Source: a virus. From it: a DNA stretch of 64,000 bases. The notes below the pieces were generated by a model. That model was not told the origin of the DNA and did not search any database. It saw only the letters and a program-made list of their open reading frames with translations. The translations under genes and the position numbers were made by a program. Below, piece by piece: positions 24,917 to 34,144 of the stretch; the stretch's first letter is position 1, and the number at the start of each line of letters is the position of its first letter. The stretch lies in IMG/VR virus record IMGVR_UViG_3300023184_000028, positions 54,551 to 118,550 of that record, one strand, 5' to 3'.

Positions 24917-26676
24917 TAAGATTTGTTGTTTATTAATCTCATTATCTCCTCAACAACATCAACCTTATCTATGTTATCACCCATCACTGTTTCAAAAATA
25001 TTTTTCTTTTTGGATAGGATATCATAGATAACACCCGCAATTGTATTCTCAAAGATAGGATAATAAACTGAAACATTTGATTTTTGTCCGTATCTATACG
25101 CTCTATCTTCCCCCTGACTATGGTCTGAAGGTACAAATGATAGGTCGTTCATGATAACTGCCTCACCCGCAGTTAATGTTAAACCAACACCGGCAGCTTT
25201 AAGATTACCAACAAATACTTTTATTTTATCATTTGTTTGAAACTCATCCACAGCGTTTTGTCTTTTAGCGGGAGAACAACTACCATCAACATAGACAGCC
25301 TTTTTTCCAAAATGTTCCACCAATTTTTGTAGGGAGGCAGTAAAGTTAGTAAATATGATAACTTTTTTTCCTTGTTCCACGATATTCTCGGCAAGTTCTA
25401 TTGTTGATTCTATTTTTTCATCGGCAATTATCTGTCTAACTTTTGTAAGTTTGGTAAATTGTAATGTCATGGATGAAGATTCTTCAGCCTTTGTTTTATA
25501 CCAATCATAATATTCACCCATTAGTTCCTCATACAATCTTGACCTTAATCTCAAATAAACGGGTGTAATAATCTTATCAGGTAAATCCAACACGTCTTCT
25601 TTTAATCTTCTTAACACTTGTTTGGATGTTCTATCTCTAAGTTCTTCAAGGTTGGATGCACCATTCGTATTCCATATTTTTCTATTACCACCAACTCTAA
25701 ATTGATATCCCTCACAATATCTAATAACGTAAGCCATCCAATTTCCTGCAACAGGATTCTCAATTAGACTCAATAAATTATAATAATTGATTGGCCTTGA
25801 TGTCATCGGAGTACCCGTTAATAACCATAACTTATCAACACTTTTGGCAAAACTATTAATTAATTTGGTTCTTTGTGCTTGAACATTCTGAAGATAATGT
25901 GCCTCATCTATTACTATTAAATCAAAATTACATTGATAAATTGGACTATTCTCTTTGTCTTTTATATCATAAAAATTCTTAATAATATCGTAATTGGTAA
26001 TAACAAAATCGTGTTCGGTTGAGAAATTTTTACTTTCACAGATAAACACACTCCTATCACTATAGTTAGCAATCTCTCTTTGCCAGTTTATCTTAAGGGA
26101 TGCGGGACAAATAATGAGAATCTTTTTAGCCCCTGTTTCTAACGCCGCGATAATCGTTGCAGTCGTCTTTCCCAATCCCATATCATCAGCAAGAATAAAT
26201 CTTTTACTACCAACCAATTTCTCAATAGCTTCTTTCTGATGTGATAATGGGGGACGATGGTCATACTTGGTATAATCAATCTCAACTTGTTCTACTTTAT
26301 GTGATTTAATTATTGCATTCTTCGGTAACCAAAAATCATGGTTTGTTTCCCCACTAAATATTTTACCCCAAATATGATATGATTTATCCTTCTCAACCAA
26401 TAATTTTTCAACCCAAATTTGTTCGGGGACTATGGTATATAATTTTTCATCCGCAATCTTTTGAGCAAAGTATGGGTCTAAATCAACCCACTTCTTGGCA
26501 ACTTTAGGTTGATTATTATGGAAATTAATAATGTAATCCGATTGTGCTCGGGTAGGATAAAATTTTTTATTAACTTGAGCTTGATGTTTTAATTTGAGAA
26601 TATAGTTATTCGCACCCTCATATGAGTCCAATATTTTTAATGCCGTTCTTTCTATTAAGTGAGTAGTATTTTCCAA
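24916..26676 (-). CDS. SNF2-family helicase/ATPase
   Basis: The 586-residue protein has all main SNF2 helicase motifs. LSHQKEAIEKLV is the Q-like motif, LADDMGLGKTT motif I (Walker A), ILIICPASLKINW Ia, VIDEAHYLQN motif II (DEAH), LWLLTGTPMTSRP motif III, KVIIFTNFTASL IV, VGNLKAAGVGLTLT V and QGEDRAYRYGQ VI. The ~100-residue N-terminal part resembles the DNA-binding region of SMARCAL1-like annealing helicases (YDHRPPLSHQKE junction). It probably remodels replication or recombination intermediates, a role UvsW fills in T4. The only start is TTG at 26676. The gene is divergent from 26725 across a shared AT-rich promoter region. Confidence 0.87.
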   Translation of the reverse strand: MENTTHLIERTALKILDSYEGANNYILKLKHQAQVNKKFYPTRAQSDYIINFHNNQPKVAKKWVDLDPYFAQKIADEKLYTIVPEQIWVEKLLVEKDKSYHIWGKIFSGETNHDFWLPKNAIIKSHKVEQVEIDYTKYDHRPPLSHQKEAIEKLVGSKRFILADDMGLGKTTATIIAALETGAKKILIICPASLKINWQREIANYSDRSVFICESKNFSTEHDFVITNYDIIKNFYDIKDKENSPIYQCNFDLIVIDEAHYLQNVQAQRTKLINSFAKSVDKLWLLTGTPMTSRPINYYNLLSLIENPVAGNWMAYVIRYCEGYQFRVGGNRKIWNTNGASNLEELRDRTSKQVLRRLKEDVLDLPDKIITPVYLRLRSRLYEELMGEYYDWYKTKAEESSSMTLQFTKLTKVRQIIADEKIESTIELAENIVEQGKKVIIFTNFTASLQKLVEHFGKKAVYVDGSCSPAKRQNAVDEFQTNDKIKVFVGNLKAAGVGLTLTAGEAVIMNDLSFVPSDHSQGEDRAYRYGQKSNVSVYYPIFENTIAGVIYDILSKKKNIFETVMGDNIDKVDVVEEIMRLINNKS

Positions 26677-26694
26677 AAATACGTTATTTATATA

Positions 26695-26723
26695 ATAATA
26701 ACAAAATTATAAATATTTATCAA
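26695..26723 (-). promoter_or_regulatory. Sigma70-like promoter candidate for the SNF2 helicase
   Basis: On the minus strand TTGATA (26723-26718), 17 bases, TATTAT (26700-26695) precede the helicase TTG start by 18 bases. The region also carries the plus-strand motif for the divergent gene. Confidence 0.35.
26713..26721 (+). promoter_or_regulatory. TATTTAT-type promoter motif, three bases from ATG
   Basis: ATATTTATC ends three bases before the ATG at 26725, the start of the neck/terminator block. It overlaps the minus-strand -35-like box of the helicase. Confidence 0.45.
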
Positions 26724-26724
26724 T

Positions 26725-27240
26725 ATGTCAAACAGTAAAGTTCCAATTACAAGGTTAGGTAAGTTCTTCGGGGCCGAGGATTATTCATTGGATGTTAATA
26801 TGGGTGAGGAGTGGTTACATGGAGATATGAACTTCACATTGGTTCTATATCGTGTGGATAGATACAAAACCAAAACAGATGATGTTTATGGTGAGGTATT
26901 ATCTGACGGTATAAAATATTTACCTCCTGTAGAGTTTAAGGGATTAGTACAAATTGTTGCACCTGAAAATAAATTTATGGGTAATTCAAAGATAGAACAG
27001 TTTGAGCCTGGAAATATTAAAGTTTCTGTTTATCAAAAGCATTTGGATGAACTTGAAGTGGATATCTCATATGGTGATTATTTAGGATATTATGAAACCG
27101 AAACAAGAGTTAGATATTATGTTGTTGCAAATGATGGTAGGGTTGTTTCGGATAATAAACACACGTACGCAGGCTACAAACCTTTTTATAGAACAATTAT
27201 TGCGGCACCTGTAAGTCAAAACGAATTTAGAGGATTATGA
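26725..27240 (+). CDS. Probable neck/tail structural protein
   Basis: The 171-residue protein is not assigned to a named family. It is mainly beta (ITRLGKFFGAEDYSLDVNMGEEWLHGDMNFTLVLYRVDR) with a well-formed C-terminal beta region (TRVRYYVVANDGRVVSDNKH). It starts a co-directional block whose third gene is tail-terminator-like and whose next unit is the sheath. Its TATTTAT motif lies three bases before the ATG, and its stop overlaps the ATG of the next gene (ATGA). A head-completion or neck role is inferred from position only. Confidence 0.45.
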   Translation: MSNSKVPITRLGKFFGAEDYSLDVNMGEEWLHGDMNFTLVLYRVDRYKTKTDDVYGEVLSDGIKYLPPVEFKGLVQIVAPENKFMGNSKIEQFEPGNIKVSVYQKHLDELEVDISYGDYLGYYETETRVRYYVVANDGRVVSDNKHTYAGYKPFYRTIIAAPVSQNEFRGL

Positions 27241-27878
27241 GAATATTGGTAACAGAAAGACAATTGAAAATACTTGAGCAAAACAAAACTCCTCAAGAAC
27301 AACTTGATGATTTTAATAATCAAGAGGATAAGATTAAATCATCTTTTATACCAAAGAAGATTGTTAAAAAATGGTTAACATATCTTGAAACCAAATATCC
27401 TTCATTGTCTTTTAGATTTGAGTATGGAAATGATGTATTAATCGCCAAAGGTAAAATAAAAAATATTACGGAATCAGATAATATGGATAGTCCTTTAGGT
27501 AAAAGAGTGAAGGTTTATTATAATCTACATAAACAAACTTTTTCCGTAACATATAACAATTTGGTTATTTTTCATGCTGATTATGTTAAATTAAGTGATG
27601 TTGAGTTTAGAGTTAGACCCGGAGGAAAAGAAAAAGTTAGAAAAGAAAAATCTAAAAACGTTCACGCCTTCGTTATTGGTAATTTGGTAGATTATTGTGA
27701 GTTTCCTTGTGATAATCTACCTGAAGATTCGTTGGGTAATGTAGTAACGTATAATCCTTACAAATATGATAGTTTTGTTTATAAGGATACCGAAGAACCT
27801 GTTTATCATGCAAAAGAAGTTGATATGATAAATCTTAAAAATAAATTATTCGTAATAAACGAAATAACTCAAAGATAA
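27237..27878 (+). CDS. Unknown virion-type protein with prohead-protease-like N-terminus
   Basis: The 213-residue protein is not recognised. The first 14 residues (MRILVTERQLKILE) form a short amphipathic segment ending in ILE before Gln, matching the (I/L)xE cleavage rule of the T4 gp21 prohead protease. Similar leaders begin the proteins at 51101 and 53789. The remainder is mixed alpha/beta with a basic stretch (RPGGKEKVRKEKSKN). The ATG overlaps the preceding stop and its own stop overlaps the next ATG, so all three genes are translated together. A structural or packaged role is inferred. Confidence 0.45.
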   Translation: MRILVTERQLKILEQNKTPQEQLDDFNNQEDKIKSSFIPKKIVKKWLTYLETKYPSLSFRFEYGNDVLIAKGKIKNITESDNMDSPLGKRVKVYYNLHKQTFSVTYNNLVIFHADYVKLSDVEFRVRPGGKEKVRKEKSKNVHAFVIGNLVDYCEFPCDNLPEDSLGNVVTYNPYKYDSFVYKDTEEPVYHAKEVDMINLKNKLFVINEITQR

Positions 27879-28921
27879 TGGGATTTCCAAAAAAAATAAA
27901 AAAAGACATTAACTTATATCCTGAAAAAACATTATACCCAAGAAGGGTGGAATTGTTAGATAAGATTAATGAACACGGAACTTATTTACCAAAATCAATT
28001 CTACACGCAGATTTAGATAGAGGGTTTTTAGATTTTGTTAGAGATGACCTAAAGGTTGTTGTTGATGGTAAGATAATACCTGTTATTGATATTTTGGTGA
28101 CTCTACAGAATTGGGCTCAATTTACTGAAACATGGAAATTCCAAGATTTAGATAAAAACGCAACACCACCATTCATAAGTGTTGTTAGAGTACCTGAAAT
28201 AAAATACGGTACCCACCCGTCATTAATTTATACAATACCAAATAGAAGACATTATTATTACGCATCAGTTCCAAGTTTTGACGGTAATAAAATGAATGTT
28301 GACGTATATAAGATTCCTCAACCAGTTCCCGTAGATATAACATACAATGTTAAAATTGTATGTAGTAGAATGAGAGAATTAAATATGCTAAATAAAAACA
28401 TACTACAAAAATTTTCATCAAGACAAGCATACACTCAAATAAAAGGACATTATATACCAATTATTTGGAATAATATAACAGATGATGCATCAGTAACTGA
28501 AATAGAAAAAAGAAAATATTATATACAAAGTTATGAATTTACTTTGGTAGGATTTTTAATTGATGAAGATGAATTTGAAGTGTCTCCAGGCGTACAGAGA
28601 ACTTTACAATTATTTGAAACAACGGCCACGGAAAAAAGAAAAGGAAAATCCCAAAGGATTGATAACACATCAAGTTATCCCGTTATTTACGAATTTGTTG
28701 ATGAAAATACCGAAACACAAAAAAAATTTTATGATAGAGTTAATTTAAAAATTATAACTCTAAATAATACACAAACTTTTGAAGTTTATATAAATGGGGA
28801 TTACTACGGCATTAACTTAAATGAAGTTTCCGTTAATCCAGGAGATAACGTTAATTTTATAATAACTAAAGAGTTTACTGATTTAACATCACAAATTGAC
28901 TGTGTTGCTATCATAGTTTAA
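27878..28921 (+). CDS. Putative tail terminator/tail completion protein (gp15-like layout)
   Basis: The 347-residue protein has a central region typical of tail terminators: PPFISVVRVPEIKYGTHPSL, then VPVDITYNVKIVCSRMRELNMLNKNIL with an F following, and YYIQSYEFTLVGFLID. In such proteins a Y.V.I....MR.LN pattern forms the ring core that caps the tail tube. About 90 C-terminal residues form an extra beta domain (TLNNTQTFEVYINGDYYG). It directly precedes the sheath unit, the place of gene 15 in T4 order. The 3' end overlaps a small minus-strand gene by four bases. The call is by pattern and order, not certain. Confidence 0.5.
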   Translation: MGFPKKIKKDINLYPEKTLYPRRVELLDKINEHGTYLPKSILHADLDRGFLDFVRDDLKVVVDGKIIPVIDILVTLQNWAQFTETWKFQDLDKNATPPFISVVRVPEIKYGTHPSLIYTIPNRRHYYYASVPSFDGNKMNVDVYKIPQPVPVDITYNVKIVCSRMRELNMLNKNILQKFSSRQAYTQIKGHYIPIIWNNITDDASVTEIEKRKYYIQSYEFTLVGFLIDEDEFEVSPGVQRTLQLFETTATEKRKGKSQRIDNTSSYPVIYEFVDENTETQKKFYDRVNLKIITLNNTQTFEVYINGDYYGINLNEVSVNPGDNVNFIITKEFTDLTSQIDCVAIIV

Positions 28922-29079
28922 CTTTCCCCGTAAATATCTTTCTTATCCTTACATTTTTCCATTATTAAATTTTCCAAAAACTTGTAAATTTTAATACCTC
29001 TCTTATCGCAATACTTCTTCAGTATCTCATGAGACTCAACGGAAATCTTAAGGTTTTTTATCTTTTTCTTATCTTCCAT
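28918..29079 (-). CDS. Small ribbon-helix-helix-like protein (53 aa)
   Basis: A 53-codon frame on the minus strand runs from an ATG at 29079 to a TAA at 28918. Its product (NLKISVESHEILKKYCDKRG, then a helix ending LENLIMEKCK) has the strand-helix-helix pattern of Arc/CopG/MetJ-type DNA-binding proteins: a short basic N-terminus, alternating LKISV as the ribbon, then two helices. A TATTTAT motif on the minus strand 42 bases upstream supports real expression, and the gene fills the only sizeable gap before the sheath gene. It could regulate phage or host promoters. It is too short for the family to be certain. Confidence 0.6.
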   Translation of the reverse strand: MEDKKKIKNLKISVESHEILKKYCDKRGIKIYKFLENLIMEKCKDKKDIYGES

Positions 29080-29121
29080 AATATATAAGGCAGAAAAAAG
29101 GTAGAAAATAATCTGCCATAA

Positions 29122-29130
29122 TATAAATAT
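29122..29130 (-). promoter_or_regulatory. TATTTAT-type promoter motif, ribbon-helix-helix gene
   Basis: On the minus strand ATATTTATA lies 42 bases before the ATG at 29079, in an otherwise non-coding stretch. Confidence 0.45.
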
Positions 29131-29165
29131 CTTTTGTAAAGTAAAGTTTTTTCGCTAAAAAAGAA

Positions 29166-29174
29166 ATATTTATT
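29166..29174 (+). promoter_or_regulatory. TATTTAT-type promoter motif, tail sheath
   Basis: ATATTTATT lies 35 bases before the sheath ATG. No -35-like box is seen 17 bases upstream. Confidence 0.5.
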
Positions 29175-29209
29175 AGAAAATAAATCAAACAAAAGAAAAT
29201 TAAAGAATA

Positions 29210-32200
29210 ATGGCAACAAACAGCAAAGTATTCGTATCACCTGGGGTGTATACATCCGAAAGGGATTTAAGTTTCGTCGCTCAAAGTGTTGGTGTAACAA
29301 CTTTGGGTATTGTTGGTGAGACTTTAAGAGGTCCTGCCTTCGAGCCCGTTTTTGTAACTAACTATGATGAGTTTCAAGCTTATTTTGGAGGAACAACTCC
29401 AGAAAAATTTGTGAACACACAAATTCCAAAGTATGAAGCCGCTTATATAGCGAAATCATATCTTCAACAATCAAATCAACTATTTGTAACAAGAGTACTT
29501 GGATTATCAGGTTATGACGCGGGTCCTTCTTGGTCAATTAAAACAATTGCAAACGTAGACGTTGACACTGTAGGTTTCGTTCAAGCTTGTTCGGGAACTC
29601 CTATTTATAGTCCAACCCCTTCATGTGTTGTAACATGTGACCCACCAATTCCAGTAACATTTAGTGTTGAATTTAGTGGTACTGCAGGACAAGATGGTTC
29701 TATAGTACTTACTAACTGGATAGGTGGTAGTGAAATCCAAGTTAAATTGGACGACACCTATACTAAATTTAATGGTAGTACTTCAACATTAAGAGAAGAC
29801 ATTAACGCAGAATTGTTAACTGTTTTTGGTAGTCCAGCAAAAAGTGCATCAACTATTAGTTACTTTGGTACAATATGGGAAACTGAATATTTAATGTTAG
29901 CTCCTGTGTATACTTCAGCAACCAATGTTTTTTCAGTTCAGAATGTTTGTTCAACAAGTGCTATATTAAGTTCTCGTTTAAATGACGCGTGGTACTATTC
30001 GTTATTTGATAACTTTAGTGGTAATAGTTATTCAGGTTTCTCATTCTTCAGTATTGTTGATACTTTAGTAATGTTACCTAAATCTACAACTACTACAACA
30101 ACATCACCTACAACTACCACAACTACATTTAATCCATGTAACCCTGGTGGCGGAGGTGGTGGTGGTGTAACTACAACTACAACTACAGAACCAGATTCAT
30201 TCTCAGGTACTGTAACAGGTTTAATCTACTATTTTACTGGTGATTCTTACGTTAATTATAACAATTTAATAGTTGCAACGATGAGGTCTAGAGGTATTTC
30301 TAACTTTAATACAACTCAACATGGTCCATTATATGAAGTAACTGAATTATCTAACGTAGCTTTAGATTTCTCAGGAAGTTATATGGCGGTAGAAAAAAAT
30401 CCATATGCACCTTTTGGAATTAATATTACGGGAGATACTGGTACTGTTTATTCGTTTCAGGCATCAATGAATCCTAATATTGTTAGTTATTTACCTAAAG
30501 TATTTGGTACTGACAATTTTGCTAAACCAAAATCTGAAGTTCCTTTATTTGTTGAATCAAGATTTGACAGTATGGTAAGTTGGGCATATAAAAAAGGTTT
30601 TATTAGAGGTTTAAGACAAGATTTAACTTCATTTGATAGTGCTAGAAGTAATTTACCAACAAATCATGGTTATTATAATGAACAATATAAATCGCCAGAA
30701 AGCCCTTGGGTTGTTTCTGAATTGAGAGGTAGTGTTGTTTATAATCTATTTAAAGTTATATCTGTATCAGATGGTGATAGTGCTAACAGACAAATTAAAG
30801 TTTCATTTATTAATATGTCATTTGACAATAATAATTTTGATGTATTAGTTCGTGATTTTTATGATTCAGATGAATCTCCTGTTGTTTTGGAAAAATTCAC
30901 TAACTGTTCTATGGATTCAAATCTTAATAGTTTTATTGCTAAAAAAATCGGTACTTCTAACGGTGATTTTACATTGAATTCTAAATTTATTATGTTAGAA
31001 ATGAATGAAGATGCACCTATGGATGCATTACCATGTGGATTTGAAGGTTATAAATACCAAGTTTTTGGTACTGATAAATCTCCATTCCCTGTATATAAAA
31101 CAAGATATACATATCCTGGTGAACAAGTATTTAACCCACCATTTGGTTATTCTGATGGTACTGAAGATGCGTCATTTAGTAGCGGAGATAATGTTAGAAG
31201 AACTTACTTAGGTTTATCAACTAATGTTGATTCTGAATATGATGGAGATTTCTTTGATTATATTGGTAAAATAAATACCGGTTCAATTGAAAACCCAACA
31301 TTGAATGATTGGAATTATATGACAAAAGGTTTCCATATGGACTCGGGAGCAACCTCAATAATAATTTCAAATCAATACACAACTTCAGGTATGTCAGCAT
31401 TTGCCGCAGGTGCCGCTGATTTTAGATTTGACCCAATTGATGAGAATAATCCTTACTATAGAATTTACGCAAGAAAATTCACTGTTATGGTAGCGGGTGG
31501 TTTTGACGGATGGGATATCTATAGAGAATCAAGAACAAATACTGATAAGTACATTCTTGGTAAATCAGGTTACTTAGGTGGAGCCGCACCAGACGCTAGA
31601 TATCCATCAGCAAGTGGTGTTGGTTTATTCAAAAGAATACAAATTGAAGATAATACTGTAGATTGGGCAAATACTGATTACTACGCTTACTTATTAGGAC
31701 AAAGAACATTCTCACATCCTGAATCTACTAATATCAATGTGTTTGTAACTCCAGGTATTGACTACGTTAATAACTTAGGATTGGTTAATCAAGCAATTAA
31801 TTTAGTTGAAATAAATAGAGCTGACTCTTTGTATATCACAACAACACCTGATTTTGAAATGTTTGTACCTAATACTATGAGTCCAATGGATTTCCATTAT
31901 CCTACAGATGCGGTTGACTTGTTAGCCGAATCAGGAATAGATTCTAACTATACGGCAACTTACTATCCTTGGGTATTGACAAGAGATAATGTTAATAATA
32001 CTCAGATTTACATTCCAGCAACTGCTGAAGTTTGTAGAAACTTAGCGTTAACAGATAACATCGCTTTCCCTTGGTTCGCATCAGCGGGTTACACAAGAGG
32101 TCTTGTAAATGCAATTAAAGCTAGACGTAAGTTGACTCAAGAAGATAGAGATACTCTATACATTGGTAGAATCAACCCAATCGCAACGTTCTCAGATGTA

Positions 32201-32563
32201 GGTACGGTAATTTGGGGTAACAAAACTCTACAAGTTGCAGAAAGTGCTCTTAATAGAATCAACGTAAGAAGATTATTATTACAAGCTCGTAAATTAATAT
32301 CTGCAGTAGCTGTTAGATTGTTGTTTGAACAAAATGACCAAAAAGTAAGACAAGATTTCTTAGACGCTGTCAATCCTATCTTAGATGCAATCAGAAGAGA
32401 TAGAGGTTTATACGATTTCCGTGTAACAGTTTCTAATTCTATTGAAGATTTTGATAAAAATCAGTTGGTAGGTAAGATTTATATTAAACCTACTAAATCT
32501 TTAGAATTTATTGATATTGAATTCTTGATTACACCAACAGGTGCTTCATTTGAAGATATCTAA
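29210..32563 (+). CDS. 18: Contractile tail sheath protein, gp18-like
   Basis: The N-terminus (KVFVSPGVYTSERDLS, then GVTTLGIVGETLRGPAFEPVFV and YFGG) is the standard start of T4-type sheath proteins. The C-terminal third carries the conserved core (VGLFKRIQIED, DAVNPILDAIRRDRGLYDFRV, GKIYIKPTKSLEFIDIEF). At 1117 residues it is far longer than T4 gp18 (659). The extra mass is a central insertion that includes Thr-rich and Gly-rich low-complexity stretches at about residues 289-327. Insertions at this place are expected to face outward on the sheath. A TATTTAT motif lies 35 bases upstream and a strong terminator follows the stop. Confidence 0.92.
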   Translation: MATNSKVFVSPGVYTSERDLSFVAQSVGVTTLGIVGETLRGPAFEPVFVTNYDEFQAYFGGTTPEKFVNTQIPKYEAAYIAKSYLQQSNQLFVTRVLGLSGYDAGPSWSIKTIANVDVDTVGFVQACSGTPIYSPTPSCVVTCDPPIPVTFSVEFSGTAGQDGSIVLTNWIGGSEIQVKLDDTYTKFNGSTSTLREDINAELLTVFGSPAKSASTISYFGTIWETEYLMLAPVYTSATNVFSVQNVCSTSAILSSRLNDAWYYSLFDNFSGNSYSGFSFFSIVDTLVMLPKSTTTTTTSPTTTTTTFNPCNPGGGGGGGVTTTTTTEPDSFSGTVTGLIYYFTGDSYVNYNNLIVATMRSRGISNFNTTQHGPLYEVTELSNVALDFSGSYMAVEKNPYAPFGINITGDTGTVYSFQASMNPNIVSYLPKVFGTDNFAKPKSEVPLFVESRFDSMVSWAYKKGFIRGLRQDLTSFDSARSNLPTNHGYYNEQYKSPESPWVVSELRGSVVYNLFKVISVSDGDSANRQIKVSFINMSFDNNNFDVLVRDFYDSDESPVVLEKFTNCSMDSNLNSFIAKKIGTSNGDFTLNSKFIMLEMNEDAPMDALPCGFEGYKYQVFGTDKSPFPVYKTRYTYPGEQVFNPPFGYSDGTEDASFSSGDNVRRTYLGLSTNVDSEYDGDFFDYIGKINTGSIENPTLNDWNYMTKGFHMDSGATSIIISNQYTTSGMSAFAAGAADFRFDPIDENNPYYRIYARKFTVMVAGGFDGWDIYRESRTNTDKYILGKSGYLGGAAPDARYPSASGVGLFKRIQIEDNTVDWANTDYYAYLLGQRTFSHPESTNINVFVTPGIDYVNNLGLVNQAINLVEINRADSLYITTTPDFEMFVPNTMSPMDFHYPTDAVDLLAESGIDSNYTATYYPWVLTRDNVNNTQIYIPATAEVCRNLALTDNIAFPWFASAGYTRGLVNAIKARRKLTQEDRDTLYIGRINPIATFSDVGTVIWGNKTLQVAESALNRINVRRLLLQARKLISAVAVRLLFEQNDQKVRQDFLDAVNPILDAIRRDRGLYDFRVTVSNSIEDFDKNQLVGKIYIKPTKSLEFIDIEFLITPTGASFEDI

Positions 32564-32573
32564 TATTTATAAT

Positions 32574-32603
32574 GGATGGGGAATAAAATCCCCATCCTTT
32601 TTT
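32574..32603 (+). terminator. Intrinsic terminator after tail sheath gene
   Basis: A nine-base-pair stem (GGATGGGGA at 32574-32582 with TCCCCATCC at 32589-32597) closes a six-base loop and is followed by six T. It lies ten bases after the sheath stop. Confidence 0.9.
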
Positions 32604-32610
32604 GCCTATT

Positions 32611-33426
32611 ATGAAAAAAAAACTGAGAGAAGGGATTAATGATGAGGGGACACCTGATTTAAAGTATTATGCGTTTGATTGGGATGATAATATTGTCACA
32701 ATGCCGACAAAAATAATACTTAAAAACGAGGAAGGTGATGATGTTGGAATGTCTACTGAAGATTTTGCTAAATACAGAAGTAGATTAGGGAAAGAAAATT
32801 TTAATTATAAAGGGGACGTTATTGTTGGTTATGGTGAGAATCCTTTTAGGAATTTCAGAACCGAGGGTGATAAATTATTTATAATTGATTCCATGTTAGC
32901 AAAACCAGGTCCTGCTTGGGGTGATTTTATGGAAGCAATAAACTCAGGTTCAATATTCTCAATAATAACAGCTAGAGGACATAATCCTAATACGATTAAA
33001 GAAGCGGTTTATAATTATATTATTTCAGGTTTCAATGGGTTGGATAAAAGTGAGTTGATAAAAAACTTAAAAAAATATAGGGAATTTACAGACCAAGATA
33101 ACTTAAAAGATATTGAATTAATTAGAGATTATCTTAATTTATGTAGATTTTATCCTGTTTCTTTTGGTGAAGGTGCTGAATCAAATCCTGAAGAAGCTAA
33201 AATAAAGGCGTTAGAAGAATTTGTGAATTATATTAAGGAATTATCACATGAATTAAATAAAAAGGCTTATTTAAAAAATAATGTGAAAAATTTCTTTTTA
33301 CCTACTGTAGGATTTTCTGATGATGATATTAAAAATGTTGAAGCAATTAAATCGCATTTTAATAATAAAGAAGATAATATAGTTAAAACATATTCAACAC
33401 AAGGAGGAATTAAAAAAGAATATTAA
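32611..33426 (+). CDS. HAD-superfamily phosphatase-like protein
   Basis: The start is taken at the ATG at 32611; an in-frame TTG nine bases earlier lies at the end of the terminator T-tract. In the 271-residue product KYYAFDWDDNIVTMP is HAD motif I (Asp23, Asp25), FSIITARGHNPNTI is motif II, and VGFSDDDIKNVEAI is motif IV with its acidic pair, so the active site looks complete. A ~60-residue cap region lies between motif I and II. It may act on nucleotides, DNA ends or a phosphoprotein. It is located between sheath and tube genes and has no T4 tail counterpart known to me. Confidence 0.65.
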   Translation: MKKKLREGINDEGTPDLKYYAFDWDDNIVTMPTKIILKNEEGDDVGMSTEDFAKYRSRLGKENFNYKGDVIVGYGENPFRNFRTEGDKLFIIDSMLAKPGPAWGDFMEAINSGSIFSIITARGHNPNTIKEAVYNYIISGFNGLDKSELIKNLKKYREFTDQDNLKDIELIRDYLNLCRFYPVSFGEGAESNPEEAKIKALEEFVNYIKELSHELNKKAYLKNNVKNFFLPTVGFSDDDIKNVEAIKSHFNNKEDNIVKTYSTQGGIKKEY

Positions 33427-33505
33427 TTAATAACTGGATACTGGATTCTAGATAAGAATAAAAAATAAAAAAAACAAAGTAAATACAAATATTTTTTAAA
33501 ACGAA

Positions 33506-33514
33506 GTATTTATA
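33506..33514 (+). promoter_or_regulatory. TATTTAT-type promoter motif, tail tube
   Basis: GTATTTATA lies 35 bases before the tube ATG, the same spacing as for the sheath gene. The surrounding gap (33427-33549) holds no other feature I can support. Confidence 0.5.
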
Positions 33515-33549
33515 ATAAAATAAAACAAAAAAATTAAAATTGTAATATT

Positions 33550-34038
33550 ATGGCTGATTTACTCATGAAGATGCCGGTTCCATACGAACCAAAACGGCAG
33601 AATAGGTTTATCTTAAGATTTCCATCTAATTTGGGAATCAACGAATGGTTTGTTGAATCTGCAGCTAGACCACACATCAAAATTAACTCAACTGAAATTC
33701 AGTTCTTAAATACATCTACTTACGTAGCAGGTAGATTTACTTGGGACCCAATTACAGTTAAGTTTAGAGACCCAATTGGACCTTCAGCGTCTCAAGCTCT
33801 TATGGAGTGGGTTCGTTTATGTGCTGAATCAGTTACAGGACGTATGGGTTACGCAGCGGGTTACAAGAAAAATGTTGATTTGGACATGTTAGACCCAACA
33901 GGTGTTGTGGTTGAAAAATGGATTCTTCAAGATACATTCTTAACCGATGTAAATTTTGATTCTTTGAGTTATTCTCAAGATGCGTTAGCGACAATCACTG
34001 CTTCTCTTAGAATGGATAGATGTATATTGGTTTATTGA
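33550..34038 (+). CDS. 19: Tail tube protein, gp19-like
   Basis: The 162-residue protein matches the length (163) and layout of T4 gp19. It begins PVPYEPKRQNRFILRFP, continues with WFVESAARPHIKI and TWDPITVKFRDPIGPSASQALMEWV, and ends with DVNFDSLSYSQDALATITASLRMDRC, the strand pattern of the tube-protein beta-barrel. It polymerises into the inner tail tube inside the sheath. A TATTTAT motif lies 35 bases before the ATG, and a hairpin terminator follows in the downstream gap, so it is probably a separate, highly expressed late transcript. Confidence 0.9.
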   Translation: MADLLMKMPVPYEPKRQNRFILRFPSNLGINEWFVESAARPHIKINSTEIQFLNTSTYVAGRFTWDPITVKFRDPIGPSASQALMEWVRLCAESVTGRMGYAAGYKKNVDLDMLDPTGVVVEKWILQDTFLTDVNFDSLSYSQDALATITASLRMDRCILVY

Positions 34039-34096
34039 TTTTTTATTACTAAAATATATTAATATATTCTATTGATAAAAAAAATATAATCCCTAT

Positions 34097-34142
34097 ATTT
34101 AACCGTAGAGACAATAAACTCTTTACGGTTAAATTTTTTTTT
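34097..34142 (+). terminator. Intrinsic terminator after tail tube gene
   Basis: An 11-base-pair perfect outer stem (34097-34107 with 34124-34134), a two-base bulge and a three-base-pair inner stem close an eight-base loop. A run of nine T follows (34134-34142). Confidence 0.85.
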
Positions 34143-34144
34143 AT

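Noticed and set aside
32563-32571. TATTTAT motif at the end of the sheath gene as a promoter
   Set aside because: It is immediately followed by a strong terminator, so a transcript starting there would stop at once; probably a chance match at the stop codon.
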